This document shows, in pieces, positions 1 to 14,030 of a DNA stretch of 64,000 bases. The notes under the pieces were generated by a model. It ran no database searches. It saw nothing but the letters and a program-made list of their open reading frames with translations, and was not told where the DNA came from. Positions within the stretch are counted from its first letter, which is position 1. Each line of letters starts with the position of its first letter. The stretch spans positions 186,001-250,000 of the forward strand of contig JAEHOE010000160.1 in NCBI GenBank assembly GCA_016858145.1, given 5' to 3'. The DNA is from Edaphochlamys debaryana (Eukaryota > Chlorophyta > Chlorophyceae > Chlamydomonadales). The translations under genes and the position numbers were made by a program.

Positions 1-730
1 AGGCCTCCCGGTGACCGCTACAGCACAGAAGGCGTGAACGCCTGGACAGCCATCACTGGGTCCAGCCTCAAGTCATCGACCGCTTAATCCAGCAGCTCCA
101 TCGGCACGCAGAGAGCCACGTCCTGGGGGAAGGGAAGGCAGCAGGGAAGATACTAGCGTCAGCGCCTCTGTGTGTCAGGAAAAGACACAACGTAACATCA
201 GGAGATCAGAAGGAATCCGACTAAGTTGTGGTTGTATCCTCATCCACAACAGAGGGCGAGGCGAGCGCGTGGTGTGCGTGCAGTGCGACGAGCTAGGTAG
301 CGCCGTGGCTCAGTACAGCGGGGAAGTTGTCACCACAGCAATTAGCTCAGATCTGTTGAGCTTGAATATTTCCATTCATCAACGCCAGCAGCGGGCTAGG
401 TGGAGTGCTCATGAACACTGGGAGTGCGGCAGCGGCTAGGGGATGCGTGCTGTGTGTATGCAGGTGTGCTGTGGACCCGAGAGCGTCAGATAGAGCTAAT
501 GTTAATCCACAGAGTCTGCCGGCCTTTGGCAGTTTCAGACAGGGATAACTAAATTGGGTCGTCACTCGCTCTCAGGGGCGGGGTTCAGCCGCCATGGGGT
601 GCTTGTGCAAATGCGGGGCGCCGCCAAGCCGACCACCACGCACACGGGCTCCTCACCTTGCATGTCAGCTTGGGTTGAAGGAGGGATGGGGCAGTCCAGT
701 CGGAAGCATGCGGTTGAAGCACTTGGTTGT
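1..730. other. Intergenic, no gene recognised
   Basis: I see no convincing coding sequence here. The short open frames lack algal codon bias and have no recognisable domain. The segment includes the 3' flank of the bS6m gene, which ends at 731 on the minus strand. Confidence 0.4.
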
Positions 731-1099
731 CTACTGCGTCGGCGCCGCGTTGGATATCGATGCGAGTGGGGCCGCCAGCAGACTCTCGGCGGCCGACTTG
801 GCAGTCATGGGCCGCTTGACGACCACCCAGCGCAGGACCTTGTCACTGACGTGCAGCTCGTGGTCCAGGGACTTGAGAGCGTCCTGCTTAGCGACGAAGT
901 CCATCTGCCAGATGTGCGCCTTATCGTAGCGCTCAAAAGGTCGGCGCAGGTCATAAGCGAGGTGCTGCTCGCCGTAGCTCGTCAGCTGGGTGATGAAGCC
1001 TCCGTTGCGGTAGACCACGTCGCCGAGGCCTTTGATCAGGGCCACCATCTCGGGCCGCGCGGACGGCCGCGCGAGGCACAGCAGCTCGTAGAGCGGCAT
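731..1099 (-). CDS. MRPS6: Mitochondrial small-subunit ribosomal protein bS6m
   Basis: This single-exon frame of 122 residues starts at an ATG and ends in TAG. It reads as ribosomal protein S6, a component of the small ribosomal subunit platform that pairs with bS18. The usual S6 landmarks are present: an opening strand MPLYELLCLARP, a helix with VALIKGLGDVVYRNGG, the segment LTSYGEQHLAYDLRRPFERY, then HIWQMDFVAK and a closing strand VLRWVVVKRP. The short tail after the domain is Ala/Ser rich. The divergent S6 form with no long plastid-type transit peptide suggests the mitochondrial rather than the chloroplast subunit; that is inference. It lies just downstream of another small minus-strand gene with a probable mitochondrial role. 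An upstream non-coding exon cannot be excluded. Confidence 0.88.
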   Translation of the reverse strand: MPLYELLCLARPSARPEMVALIKGLGDVVYRNGGFITQLTSYGEQHLAYDLRRPFERYDKAHIWQMDFVAKQDALKSLDHELHVSDKVLRWVVVKRPMTAKSAAESLLAAPLASISNAAPTQ

Positions 1100-1113
1100 C
1101 TGACCCGACTATG

Positions 1114-1118
1114 TTACA
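1114..1118 (-). terminator. Possible TGTAA polyadenylation signal of the 1307-1629 gene
   Basis: Read on the minus strand this is TGTAA, the standard poly(A) signal of Chlamydomonas-type algae. It lies about 190 bases past the stop codon of the small membrane-protein gene and 15 bases before the bS6m start, so it could end the first transcript. A second TTACA (plus strand) occurs near 1230, so the assignment is tentative. Confidence 0.35.
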
Positions 1119-1306
1119 GAGTAAGTATACACACTTGCAGCGCGGCAGCCGGCTTTATGGAGGCGGCCACGAAGCCCCATGCAAGCGGACGCCCCATCCC
1201 GGCCGCCGGCGGCCCCAGCATGTTTCGTTCGTTACAACAAGCGTCAAAATGCGCTATGGTTCATGCCCACGGCGCGCGTTCACGGCCCCGCGCCGCGGAC
1301 TGCAAT

Positions 1307-1629
1307 TCAGCTGGACTCAGCCTGCTTGGTCTCGCGGGGCGGTTCCTTGACGCTGACGCTGGCATCATCATACATGGTGCTTGCGAACTGGGGCAGGAGG
1401 GGGGGCATGCAGCACTCGGGTTAAGACGTTCCGGAACAATGTGCATGCGCGCAACACCTCTCGCTGCGAGTGAATTCTTGCTCACCCACACGGCCCCGAA
1501 GAACAGTAGAGAGAACGATAGCGAAGAGGTCATGCTCGCCACCTTCAGGCCCCCGCGGAACACCCCGATGTCGGGCCAGATGGCCTTGAACCAGTCCGCA
1601 AACTGGTCGGGCCTCTGCCTGGGCACCAT
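1307..1629 (-). CDS. Small single-pass membrane protein, probably mitochondrial
   Basis: I infer two exons, 1629-1486 and 1387-1307, joined in frame across a GTGAGC...CCCCAG intron to give 74 residues. The start is the ATG in GCCATGG; a longer frame upstream begins with TTG only. The N-terminal part is basic and aromatic (MVPRQRPDQFADWFKAIWPD). A hydrophobic stretch follows at about residues 34-48 (SSLSFSLLFFGAVW), then a short charged tail ending KQAESS. Size, basic N-terminus and one membrane span resemble accessory subunits of respiratory-chain complexes, but I cannot assign a subunit. The intronless frame would run into a Pro/Ser-rich tail without the coherent ending, which supports the splice. 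A possible TGTAA signal lies downstream, just before the bS6m gene. Confidence 0.6.
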
Positions 1630-3030
1630 GGCAATGCGTGTGTGGTGTCTCTTATAGCCGTCTAGCCAAGCAGCCAAGCTACATCGCAGGGTGTGAGCTC
1701 TGGAGTGCAGCCTGGGGGGTCAAGCAGTGAAGGAGCGTGGGTGGGAGGCGATCGGCCAGCACGACGCATGACGCCATGACGCCGCATGCAGAGCAGGCTC
1801 CGCAACCCAACGTGCCCGCCTTACACAGCTGTCTACCTGCCTCATACATTTTATGCGTGCCAGCCTTTCAGCATCCCAGCACGTCAGGGCGCTATGGGAC
1901 GAAGCCCCGTGCAAGGGCTGGGGTGTCCCAGCCGCCAGGGTGGCGGCTTGCGACGAAACAGGCCCCATGCTCCGCCTGTCCCCAGTACCCATGCATGTTG
2001 GGGGCTGCTGCCCGTCCCCAGGGCTGCTGCTGTCCCCGACAGTCCATAGGGCGGCCAGTCCCCAAGCTCTTGCCCAGTCCCCAGTCCCCAGAGCGCAGAG
2101 CCCAGGTTGCCCTTCCCCAGGCTGCTGCGTGTCCCAATCGCACAGGGGAGAACTGCAACACGATACAATTGTCTCGCTAGAGTCCCGGCCCCGCCCAGCA
2201 TCACCATACACACCTGAACGCGCTGAACGTGAGGGGAGAAGCGTACGGGGGAGCAACACAGAGGAGGGAGGGGCTGGGGCTATCCCAGCACGCCTGGGCC
2301 GGCTTTCACCTATGCGACCTGCAGACCCGGGGCTGCTCTGCCGGTCTTGGCAAAGCCGGCCGGCGTAACGAGGAAGGCGCTGGGGCCTTGCCCCCTGGCA
2401 GCGTGTGGAGAGTGACGCCTGCCGACCTAGCGCTGGTTCCCCTCCTGCAACCTCAGCGCCTCGGCCGTCAGGGCCTTGCTGCCTTGTGCAGTTGTACCAC
2501 GTTGCCAGGTCTTCCTAGCCAGGTTGCACTAGGGCCATCGACCACCGGGCGCGGGGATGCGGGGCTCAATGTGGAATGGGGTCAACAGGACAGGCCTTGT
2601 AGGGCGAGGCTTGCCCGGTGGCCGGGCTGTCCAGAGCTCCCGGGTCCCGGCTCCGTGGCTCAGCATCAGGCAGCAGGGCCGTTCCGTTGGGGGCTTTGCC
2701 TACCCCTGCCTATGCCGTGAAAGGCGGGAGAGGAAGCCAGCTGTGAAAGTCAAGTTGTTGTCAAGTTTGTTGGGCTCGTACCCCCTGGCCCCATGCAGCT
2801 GTACGGCATGGCATGCACATGGCACGCATGCCCAGCGCTCCTCTCTGCCGCAGCCATTCGCCTTCCTTACACACGCAACGCATACTCTTTCATATTTCGG
2901 GCACTGCTCATAGCTTACCGACCCCTCTATCCCCTCCCCAACGGTACCGCCCACCAAGCCCCGTGCCGCTGTGCGCCGACTCACTTGACCCCTGTCCCTG
3001 ACGGGCCCCTCTAGCTGCTAGGCGGCCGCA
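1630..3030. other. Intergenic, no gene recognised
   Basis: About 1.4 kb with no supported gene. Around 1980-2110 the sequence has imperfect reiterations of GTCCCCA units. Open frames on both strands here are low-complexity by-products of high GC. Confidence 0.4.
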
Positions 3031-4097
3031 ATGCTGGCCAAGCACGCTACCCTCCTAGCTACAACAGTGCTAGGGAGATCTAGCGCCCTATCGGCGGGGG
3101 CAGCAACACGGGGGCCAGCCGTGTACGCGTGTGCACGCCTGCTGGCGACGGAGGCCCCCGCGGAGGCGACGTCGGAGGCGAGCACAAGCGGGCAACCGCC
3201 TCCGCCCGGCTGGCTCGGTCGCGAGCTGAAGCCAGGGAAGGAGAAAGGTGAGGGTTAACATGCTTGCGGCGTGCGTAGGCGCTTCGCGTGCAAGCCGTAG
3301 GCGGATTGTGACGATGGCACGCCGTCTCGACTTCCCAGGACCGCCGCTGGGCTGGATGTACATGCGAGAGGGGCCGGATGGCGTCAAGCGCTTGATGCCT
3401 TGGTCGGAGCGGCTCATCTGGGGCGCGGTGCTGAGCGGCATCAGCTACTTTGTTGTGCCCAGAATCTACAACGCGCGGAAGCGAGCGGCCGAGGAGAAAT
3501 TGGTAAGCTTCATCGCAGCCCTGTACATGCGGTGTTGCGAACCGCGTGGAAGCGAAGCATGATGGGTTTGATGGATGTCTGCAGGCGGCGGAGCAGCGCA
3601 GAAAGGAGCTCGAGGAGAAGCGTCTCGTAGCAATCCGGCTCTTGCTCGTCAGCAAGGACTGGCTCAACGCGGACGCGGACCCGTTTGAGGGGATGTCGCC
3701 CAAGCAAATCGTGGACTATATCAAAGACAAGGGCCTCAACCCCGAGGACCCTTTCGAGGTGCGGTCGTATCTGACTGGGGAGGCGGACGGGGGGGGTTAC
3801 GGTGTTGGGGGACAGGGTAGAGAGGGCGGGGGGTGCGAGGGTGAGGGGGACGGCAGGGGGGGAGGCACAGGGAGGAAACGGGTTGTCTCCTGGCGTTGCC
3901 TCGCCGGGATGCTTAGCGTCAGCGCTCAGCGGATGTGTACTTGACATTGCGCACGGCTGCTCGCTGCAGCCAGTGGAGTACACTTGCCTGTCGGCACGCC
4001 GGCGCCCGACCTTGCTGTTCCCCATCCCTTCGGCCCGCAGGGCATGAGCCCGGAAGAGATCGACGCGTTCGTTGAGAAGACGGGCGTCTCCATCTGA
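3031..4097 (+). CDS. Predicted mitochondrial single-pass membrane protein
   Basis: Four exons (3031-3247, 3339-3502, 3585-3758, 4041-4097) join with matching phases and GT-AG borders to give 203 residues. The start MLAKHATLLATTVLGRSSAL and the next ~40 residues are Arg/Ala/Ser rich without acidic residues until ACARLLATEAPAE, as in mitochondrial targeting sequences. Exon 2 holds PPLGWMYMREGPDGVKRL and one probable membrane span (RLIWGAVLSGISYFVVPRIY). Exon 3 is a charged helical region (EQRRKELEEKRLVAIRLL) followed by WLNADADPFEGMSPKQIVDY. Exon 4 adds GMSPEEIDAFVEKTGVSI. The repeated GMSP(K/E)(Q/E)I motif in exons 3 and 4 suggests a small internal duplication. I do not recognise the family; the architecture fits an inner-membrane respiratory-complex accessory subunit or assembly factor, which is inference. 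Confidence 0.75.
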
Positions 4098-4412
4098 GGC
4101 GCAGGCGGGCAGGGGGGCCGGAACCGCTCCTCACGGCCGCCTCGCCAACCCCTGAGCTGACGCCAAGGGAGGGGACGCGCTTGAGGGAGCGCGCTCATCG
4201 AGCTCCTGGCACCCAGCCGGCCGAGGGGATGGGCTCGAACCACTTGGACAATGGACGTCCGCCCGGCCAATGCCACGGCCTCATGGGCCTGATGGGCCCC
4301 AAGCGGGCCTGGCCTCTGGGTCTGGGCCCGCGAAGGCCCGCGGCGGCTTCATCGCCTGCGGGGGCCGGGCCCTGGAGGTCCTGTGGCGCGCAAAGGCTCC
4401 TGCCACCGCCCC

Positions 4413-4452
4413 GCGGCCCAGACCCAGGCCCAGGCCCAGGCCCAGGCCCAGG
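4413..4452. repeat. GCCCAG hexamer tandem repeat
   Basis: About six head-to-tail units of GCCCAG (or AGGCCC), ending in GCTCAA. It gives Ala-Gln or Gly-Pro repeats in translated frames, which are by-products. Confidence 0.85.
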
Positions 4453-5306
4453 CTCAAACCCGAGGCTGGGACCTTGGGCCAACGGCGCGCCGTGCGCTGT
4501 GGTCCGAGGCCCCTGCAGCCAACAAGGTCGGCATCCCCAGCTGGCGCTTATGCTCAAAGGCGGACGCCGGGGCAGACGGCAGCGGGCATCACCCCACGGC
4601 CCTGGGCTGCGGCGCAGGGCCCTCTGGCGAGGCTCCTACGAGAAGGCCCCCGAACGCCGGGGCAGCCGCGTAGGCGGAGGGAGAGCTCCGTCAGGGGTGG
4701 CTGCAGCGGTCGCTCTGAGACTCCGGGGGTTGGGCTCCCTCCTGTCCTGGAGGGGCCACTCCGCGCCTGCGGCCATGATCTGGGCCCAGAGGGAAGGGCT
4801 GGCGGAGGACCGGAAGAGGAAGAGTCGCCAGTGCTTGCCTCGCCGGGGTGGCATGCTCGAGGAGGCGAGCTGGAGGGTGCGGCGGCGCCCGGCTGGGGTT
4901 TTGGAAGCCGGGGCCCGGGCGGGAGTCATGGACGCCGGCGGGAGTCCCCGGGCGACCGCCGATGAGCCAGGCCGGGAGCGCCGGCTGACGGTGGGCGTGG
5001 AGTGCAGTCTAGACTCTATCGAGGTTAAAGCCTGGGGCTTCGGCATACATTATCCCAGCTCCGGCCATGGACCTCGCCGGCTGTGGGGCGCAGTATGACA
5101 TGACATGGTTCGGACGCGTTGGGCTTGATCGTGAGAGGGCGAGGGGGGAGGGAGCCCCGTGGGATGGGCTCAGGCACTGGGCCGCCAGACTCTGAGGGCC
5201 TGGGCTTTGGGCGCCTGGCTCTGGATCTGGCTCGGCCCGGTCTGGGGGGAGGTGTGGGCGGCTCGGACGCGTTCTGGGTGGGCGCCATGTGCATGTGGGG
5301 GGAAGG

Positions 5307-5354
5307 GGACACGGGGGCGAGGTTACGCGAAAAGCAAGGCCAGCAAAGTGCATG
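5307..5354. repeat. Dispersed motif, copy 1 of 3
   Basis: The core GCGAAAAGCAAGGCCAGCAA, followed by AGTGC, recurs near 42130 and, with one base deleted, near 60489. The 5' flanks (GGGCGAGGTTAC or similar) are also alike. It lies outside recognised genes in all three places. Confidence 0.75.
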
Positions 5355-5420
5355 CGGGGGGCCTTGGAGAGGAGGGGAGCCGGGCGAGGGCCGTGCGCCC
5401 TAGGAGCTTGCAAGGCGAGC

Positions 5421-5540
5421 GATGGGGGCGATGGGGGCGATGGGGGCGATGGGGGCGATGGGGGCGAGGGGGGCGATGGGGGCGATGGGGGCGATGGGGG
5501 CGAGGGGGGCGATGGGGGCGAGGGGGGCGATGGGGGCGCG
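5421..5540. repeat. 9-bp minisatellite (GATGGGGGC)n
   Basis: About 13 units of GATGGGGGC with GAGGGGGGC variants interspersed in a non-random higher-order order. The 9-bp period keeps all frames open, so Gly-Asp-Gly and Ala-Pro-Ile peptides appear in translation; these are not evidence of a gene. Confidence 0.9.
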
Positions 5541-6184
5541 GGGCAGGAGATGGCCTGCTGGGCCTGAGTGGGGGTTTAGAGCAAAGCTCACTGCAGCGCA
5601 GTGCACGATGGCACGGTTGGCTGAGTGGGGGTAGCAGACGTCAGCCTGCGGGCGGGTTGAAGACACCGTCCACACCAGCCCGAGTGGGGGCTGGTGCGAG
5701 GGCGCTCGAGGCGGCCTTCGGTCGGCATGGCGCCTAATGCTTGGTATGCACGTGTGTGGCAAGGCTGTGTGAAGCGTTGCACGGGTGGCGTGTGCAGGGC
5801 AAGGAAGACCTGTGATACCGGTATGCTGTAATGGCCTCACACGGTGGCTGTGGACTGTGCACTGGAACGCTAAAACGGGCTTGTGGCGAGGATAGCTTCA
5901 TGGCTGCAAGCACTGTGTATCTGCACAAGTGTCTACCGCGTACGGCGTACGGCCGCCACTCCGGCGGGAGACGGCTTTTAAGCCCTCGCGCTGACTGAGC
6001 TTGTCAGCGCAGCCGAGGACATACAGCGAACTCACAAGTAGCTTGCGTGTCTGTTATCAGCAAGCCGCCGGTCTTCGCGCCGCCCACATCCCGGGACTTG
6101 CCGCGGACCTGTTCGCTGGCGCTTTCGCTCGCACCCCATCGGCTCTCGGTACTTCCTCGGATAGCACCGCGCCGCCTCTCCACG

Positions 6185-10791
<4,607 letters not shown>

Positions 10792-11583
10792 GCAGCCGCT
10801 CGCGTGGAGGTGCCGTGGGACGGCCGTACGGCCGTGCGGCACGTGTGTCGTACGCGGCATGGCGTGCGGGAGGGCGCTGCGGAGGGGGCGGTGCGGAGCA
10901 GGCTCCAGCCAGGCGCCACGGATGGAGGGGGGCGGGGCGGGGTTGGGTGGAGGTTGTGACAGGGTCAGGAGCTGGGCGGAAGGACAGGGAGAGAAGACCC
11001 TGGGGCTGGGGAGCTGAGGGTGTTTTCGTTGGTCGGTGGGTGGCCGGTGGGTGGCACGTGGAGTTGGGGTTCATGGGAGTAGCCTGAGCTGGTGCTTTGC
11101 GGTGGCAGCTGTCAGCTCGCTTCCCTCTGCTGTCTGGTGCTGTCTGGTGCTGTCTGATGGTGGCAGGATGGCGGTGAGGTGTTGTGTGTGCTGCTGACCT
11201 GACCCTGTGTGTGTGCGATTTTGTAGCGCGCGCTTTGGTCGGATGGGGGGGGTGGATGCGCGGGGGGGGCAATGGGCGCTGCCGGAAGTTAGGGGCGCGC
11301 TGTCAGGTGAACGTTCCGTGGTGTGTGGCATGGGCCCTGGTGAGGAGGGATGTCCAGGAGTTTAGCCGGGACGACGTGGGTTTGTGTGTGTGTTGGTACC
11401 GGTATTACGAAAACGTACGATCGGCTTCGGGGGCTGGCACGAGCTAGCACGCCCCGGGGTCGTGTGCCATGAGTGCGTGTGCGGGGTGGCGTTGGGATGG
11501 GCGGAGCCTATTCCCAGGGATGGGCTTTGCTTGTCCCGCGCCGCTGCCCGCCTAGTGGAGAGAGGTGCGGCGTGATCAGTAGA
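10792..11583. other. PRMT10 3' flank and intergenic DNA
   Basis: About 800 bases without a supported gene. It should contain the PRMT10 3' UTR; I could not locate a clear TGTAA signal. The part at 11120-11160 has three short repeats of GTGCTGTCTG. Confidence 0.4.
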
Positions 11584-12452
11584 ATGCCGAGATTCTGGAA
11601 CTCAAAAGAGCAAGCTCCCTACAAATGGCTGGCGAGGCCGAGCACAGCGGTGCAGGCGTATAACGGATTCCACCAGTTCCGCATCACCCCAGTGCCCCTT
11701 GCCTCCCGGTCCCACGGTTCAGCTGCTTTGCACCTTGCAACCAGTCGTGGGCACCAGCGCATAAGTTGCCGCAAGCAGGGGTGGCCGCGAGTTATAGCAC
11801 TCGGCTTCAGCGGATGCCGCCTTCCCAGGTGCCGGCTAGTGCCGGCTCCGTCGTACCGGCCGCTTCCGGCCTGCCCCGCCTCCGTGGCCCGCCCGTGCCG
11901 ACCCGTCTACCACTCCCTGCTTCCCACCTGACTGTGTATGCTGGATGGACGGATCCGCAGCTCTGCTGCAACCGGAGCCTCGTCTCCTTGCCGTTCGCGA
12001 TGCGCCGAGGGACGGTTTTCGGCGAACTTCCGCGAGATTAGGGTCCTTTGAGCGGACACGGACATAACTAACATTACAGAACAACGCAACTTCCCAGGAG
12101 GAGCAGGTCAACGAAGAAATGACGCCTGCAGCGCTTCAAGGAGGGCTTCTATGGCGTATACGTTCCAGACGTCTTGGACGCGGCCGACGCTGGAGCAACT
12201 CCGGAGGATGCCCTGCAAGCAACGGTCGCGAAGCTCAGCGCCATGCTGAAGGACGTGCCGCCTCACCAAGTGCCGGCTCCATCGGACCGGGAAACTGCGT
12301 CAGCAAAGGTCCGCGAGTTCGTCAAGAAAGACAGAGGCGAGTTCATCCATGAGGAATCTTGGGAAATGGTGCTGGTGCCTGTGGACTTCAGCCTCGTGGT
12401 GGACGTGCCGGAAGCCGTGCTCGAGGAGTGGCGGAGGCAATACGGCAAATAG
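11584..12452 (+). CDS. Unresolved gene; last exon clear, 5' structure uncertain
   Basis: The last ~107 codons (12132-12452, ending TAG) read as genuine protein with mixed charged and hydrophobic residues: RFKEGFYGVYVPDVLDAADA, PEDALQATVAKLSAMLKDVP, SAKVREFVKKDRGEFIHEES, LVPVDFSLVVDVPEAVLEEW, ending RRQYGK. This frame is closed by TGA at 12120, so an acceptor (CTGCAG|CGC at 12131) or a frameshift must precede it. A plausible first exon begins at the ATG at 11584 (MPRFWNSKEQAPYKWLARPS), and a strong branch point plus acceptor (CTAACATTACAG) lies near 12080. I could not join these pieces in one frame. The exon after 12080 (NNATSQEEQVNEEMTPA) is one frame off the final exon. Function unknown. Confidence 0.45.
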
Positions 12453-14030
12453 CAGGTGGGGCATATCGCAGCTCCCGGGGGTGGAGGCCGGGGTGTGCTG
12501 AGGACGGAAGGCCCAGGGACGCCGGGGTTCGCTGAGGGTCTGGGCTCCCAGCCGTTTGGGCCAGGTGATCGAGCACCGCCACCGCACTTGTGCAGCCTGC
12601 AAACGCGCCCTTACTGAGGCCACAGCTATCTGCAGGGTATGCCCGCAAGCACCCTGCCGCCCCTGCTTGATTGTCCCTTCCGACGCCCCGCCTCCATTAG
12701 GAACTCAGGGCATTACCCGCGGACACCCGCGGATACCAGCAGTCGCTCCTGCGGTGGTGCCGCGACTGCCGCCGCCCCTGGCCTACCAGACACCAGACTG
12801 TACCGGACACCAGACTGTACCGGACACCAGACTACACCGGAAACCAATTACCAGGAGGGCGACCCGCTGCCGGGTGCGCTGCCGCCCTGCCGATGCCAGC
12901 ACACCAGGGCGTCGCCGTGATCCTGCGGCGCCCCCCCGCCCCGACTATGTATGGCTCCCGGGCCAACATGCGGCGGAGGAGGGCTGGAGCCTGGAGGGCA
13001 AGGGCCGGCCTGGTAGCAGGCAGGGCTCTGTGGGGCCCTGGGCCGTGCGGGGTGAACCTGTCTATTATTGCCTTTGTCGCTGAGCCCAGGACTGCATGAC
13101 CCCTAGGGCCTGGCTGCTTGGGCCGTTAGGTCTAACTGGGCAACTCGGGCTGAGTGCATTTGGGCCGGGGATTTCCAGGGACGGAGCAGGCAGGGTTTGA
13201 GGTTGGGGATCGTTTCAGGTGCACCGTGCACGTGTGCTCAAGAGAGCCGTCATGCGTGGAGGTGCGGCGTGATCAGTCGATGTGCATTGACCAGTCGAGA
13301 GCAAGATGGCCCGCCAGATTTGGGTGGGGAGGATGTACAACGCCTGGGCGGTGCAATGCTCTCTTCCCGCTGGCCTTCAGCTCTCCCACAAACAACCTTG
13401 GCGCCCTGAACTCGAGCTGTCAGCACATGTAACCCTCCCCCGAACTCCAATGCGGGTCCTCTCGCGACTCACCCGCCCACCGCTGTGCTCGCCGCCTCAC
13501 CGCTCCGGCCAAGTAAGACCGCGCCAGCCCGCTCGTCCCGTGTCAGCAGCCGTACGCCATGTATCGCCTGTCCCCGTACGTGCCGCGTGCATATCTCTCG
13601 AATCTCGTCCTTGCGGTTGCCTACGCGCCGTCCCGCTCGACAAAGCTTGAGGAGAGCTACCCTACCTGGCCCAAACGCTAGCGCCGTCATGCCACCGGGG
13701 ACGGAGGGCGTCTGTGGGATTGCGGCTTCTCGCCTCGCTAAGTACGGCACTTGCCCTCACCTCATGCACCCATACCCCCAGCCCCACGCCGCCACCGCCC
13801 GAGGGCTCATGCCCCCGAGGCGCCGTGCCACCACTCAACCGCAACGTGCCCTAGTGGCATCCCAATGTGCAGACCTTCCATCCACCGCACACAAGACTCC
13901 TGTCATGCCCTGTGCTCCCCTGCCCCCTACCCTGCCCCCAGACTGCACTCTCTGCATCACCCACACCCCAAAGACCACCCCTGCCTACAACACCCACCAC
14001 TACCTAGGCCACCGCACACCCTTCTCCGCC
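12453..14030. other. Intergenic, between the 11.6-12.5 kb gene and the end of tomosyn
   Basis: No gene supported. It contains a 17-bp tandem repeat near 12.79 kb and a TGTAA at about 13428 that could serve a plus-strand transcript. The last part should be the 3' UTR of the minus-strand tomosyn gene. Confidence 0.4.
12788..12840. repeat. 17-bp tandem repeat, three units
   Basis: Three consecutive units of GACACCAGACTGTACCG, the third with ACACC in place of GTACC. Confidence 0.85.

Larger units (their letters stand above)
4098..6184. other. Repeat-rich intergenic region
   Basis: No gene is supported. The region holds a GCCCAG hexamer run, one copy of a dispersed motif and a 9-bp minisatellite, listed separately. 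Frames of up to 305 residues exist on both strands, but they are low complexity and overlap each other, as expected at this GC content. The last ~150 bases form the 5' region of the PRMT10 gene. Confidence 0.5.

Noticed and set aside
4181..5098. A 305-residue open frame and large overlapping antisense frames
   Set aside because: They are Gly/Arg/Pro low-complexity, overlap on both strands, lack splice context or domains, and coincide with a hexamer repeat; expected at this GC content.
5421..5540. Ala-Pro-Ile / Gly-Asp-Gly repeat proteins
   Set aside because: They are produced by a 9-bp minisatellite that keeps every frame open; no flanking coding sequence.
6047..6184. Upstream in-frame extension of PRMT10 beginning MSVISKPP
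   Set aside because: It is not needed: the ATG at 6185 has better context and gives the usual family length. It could only be settled by transcript 5' ends.
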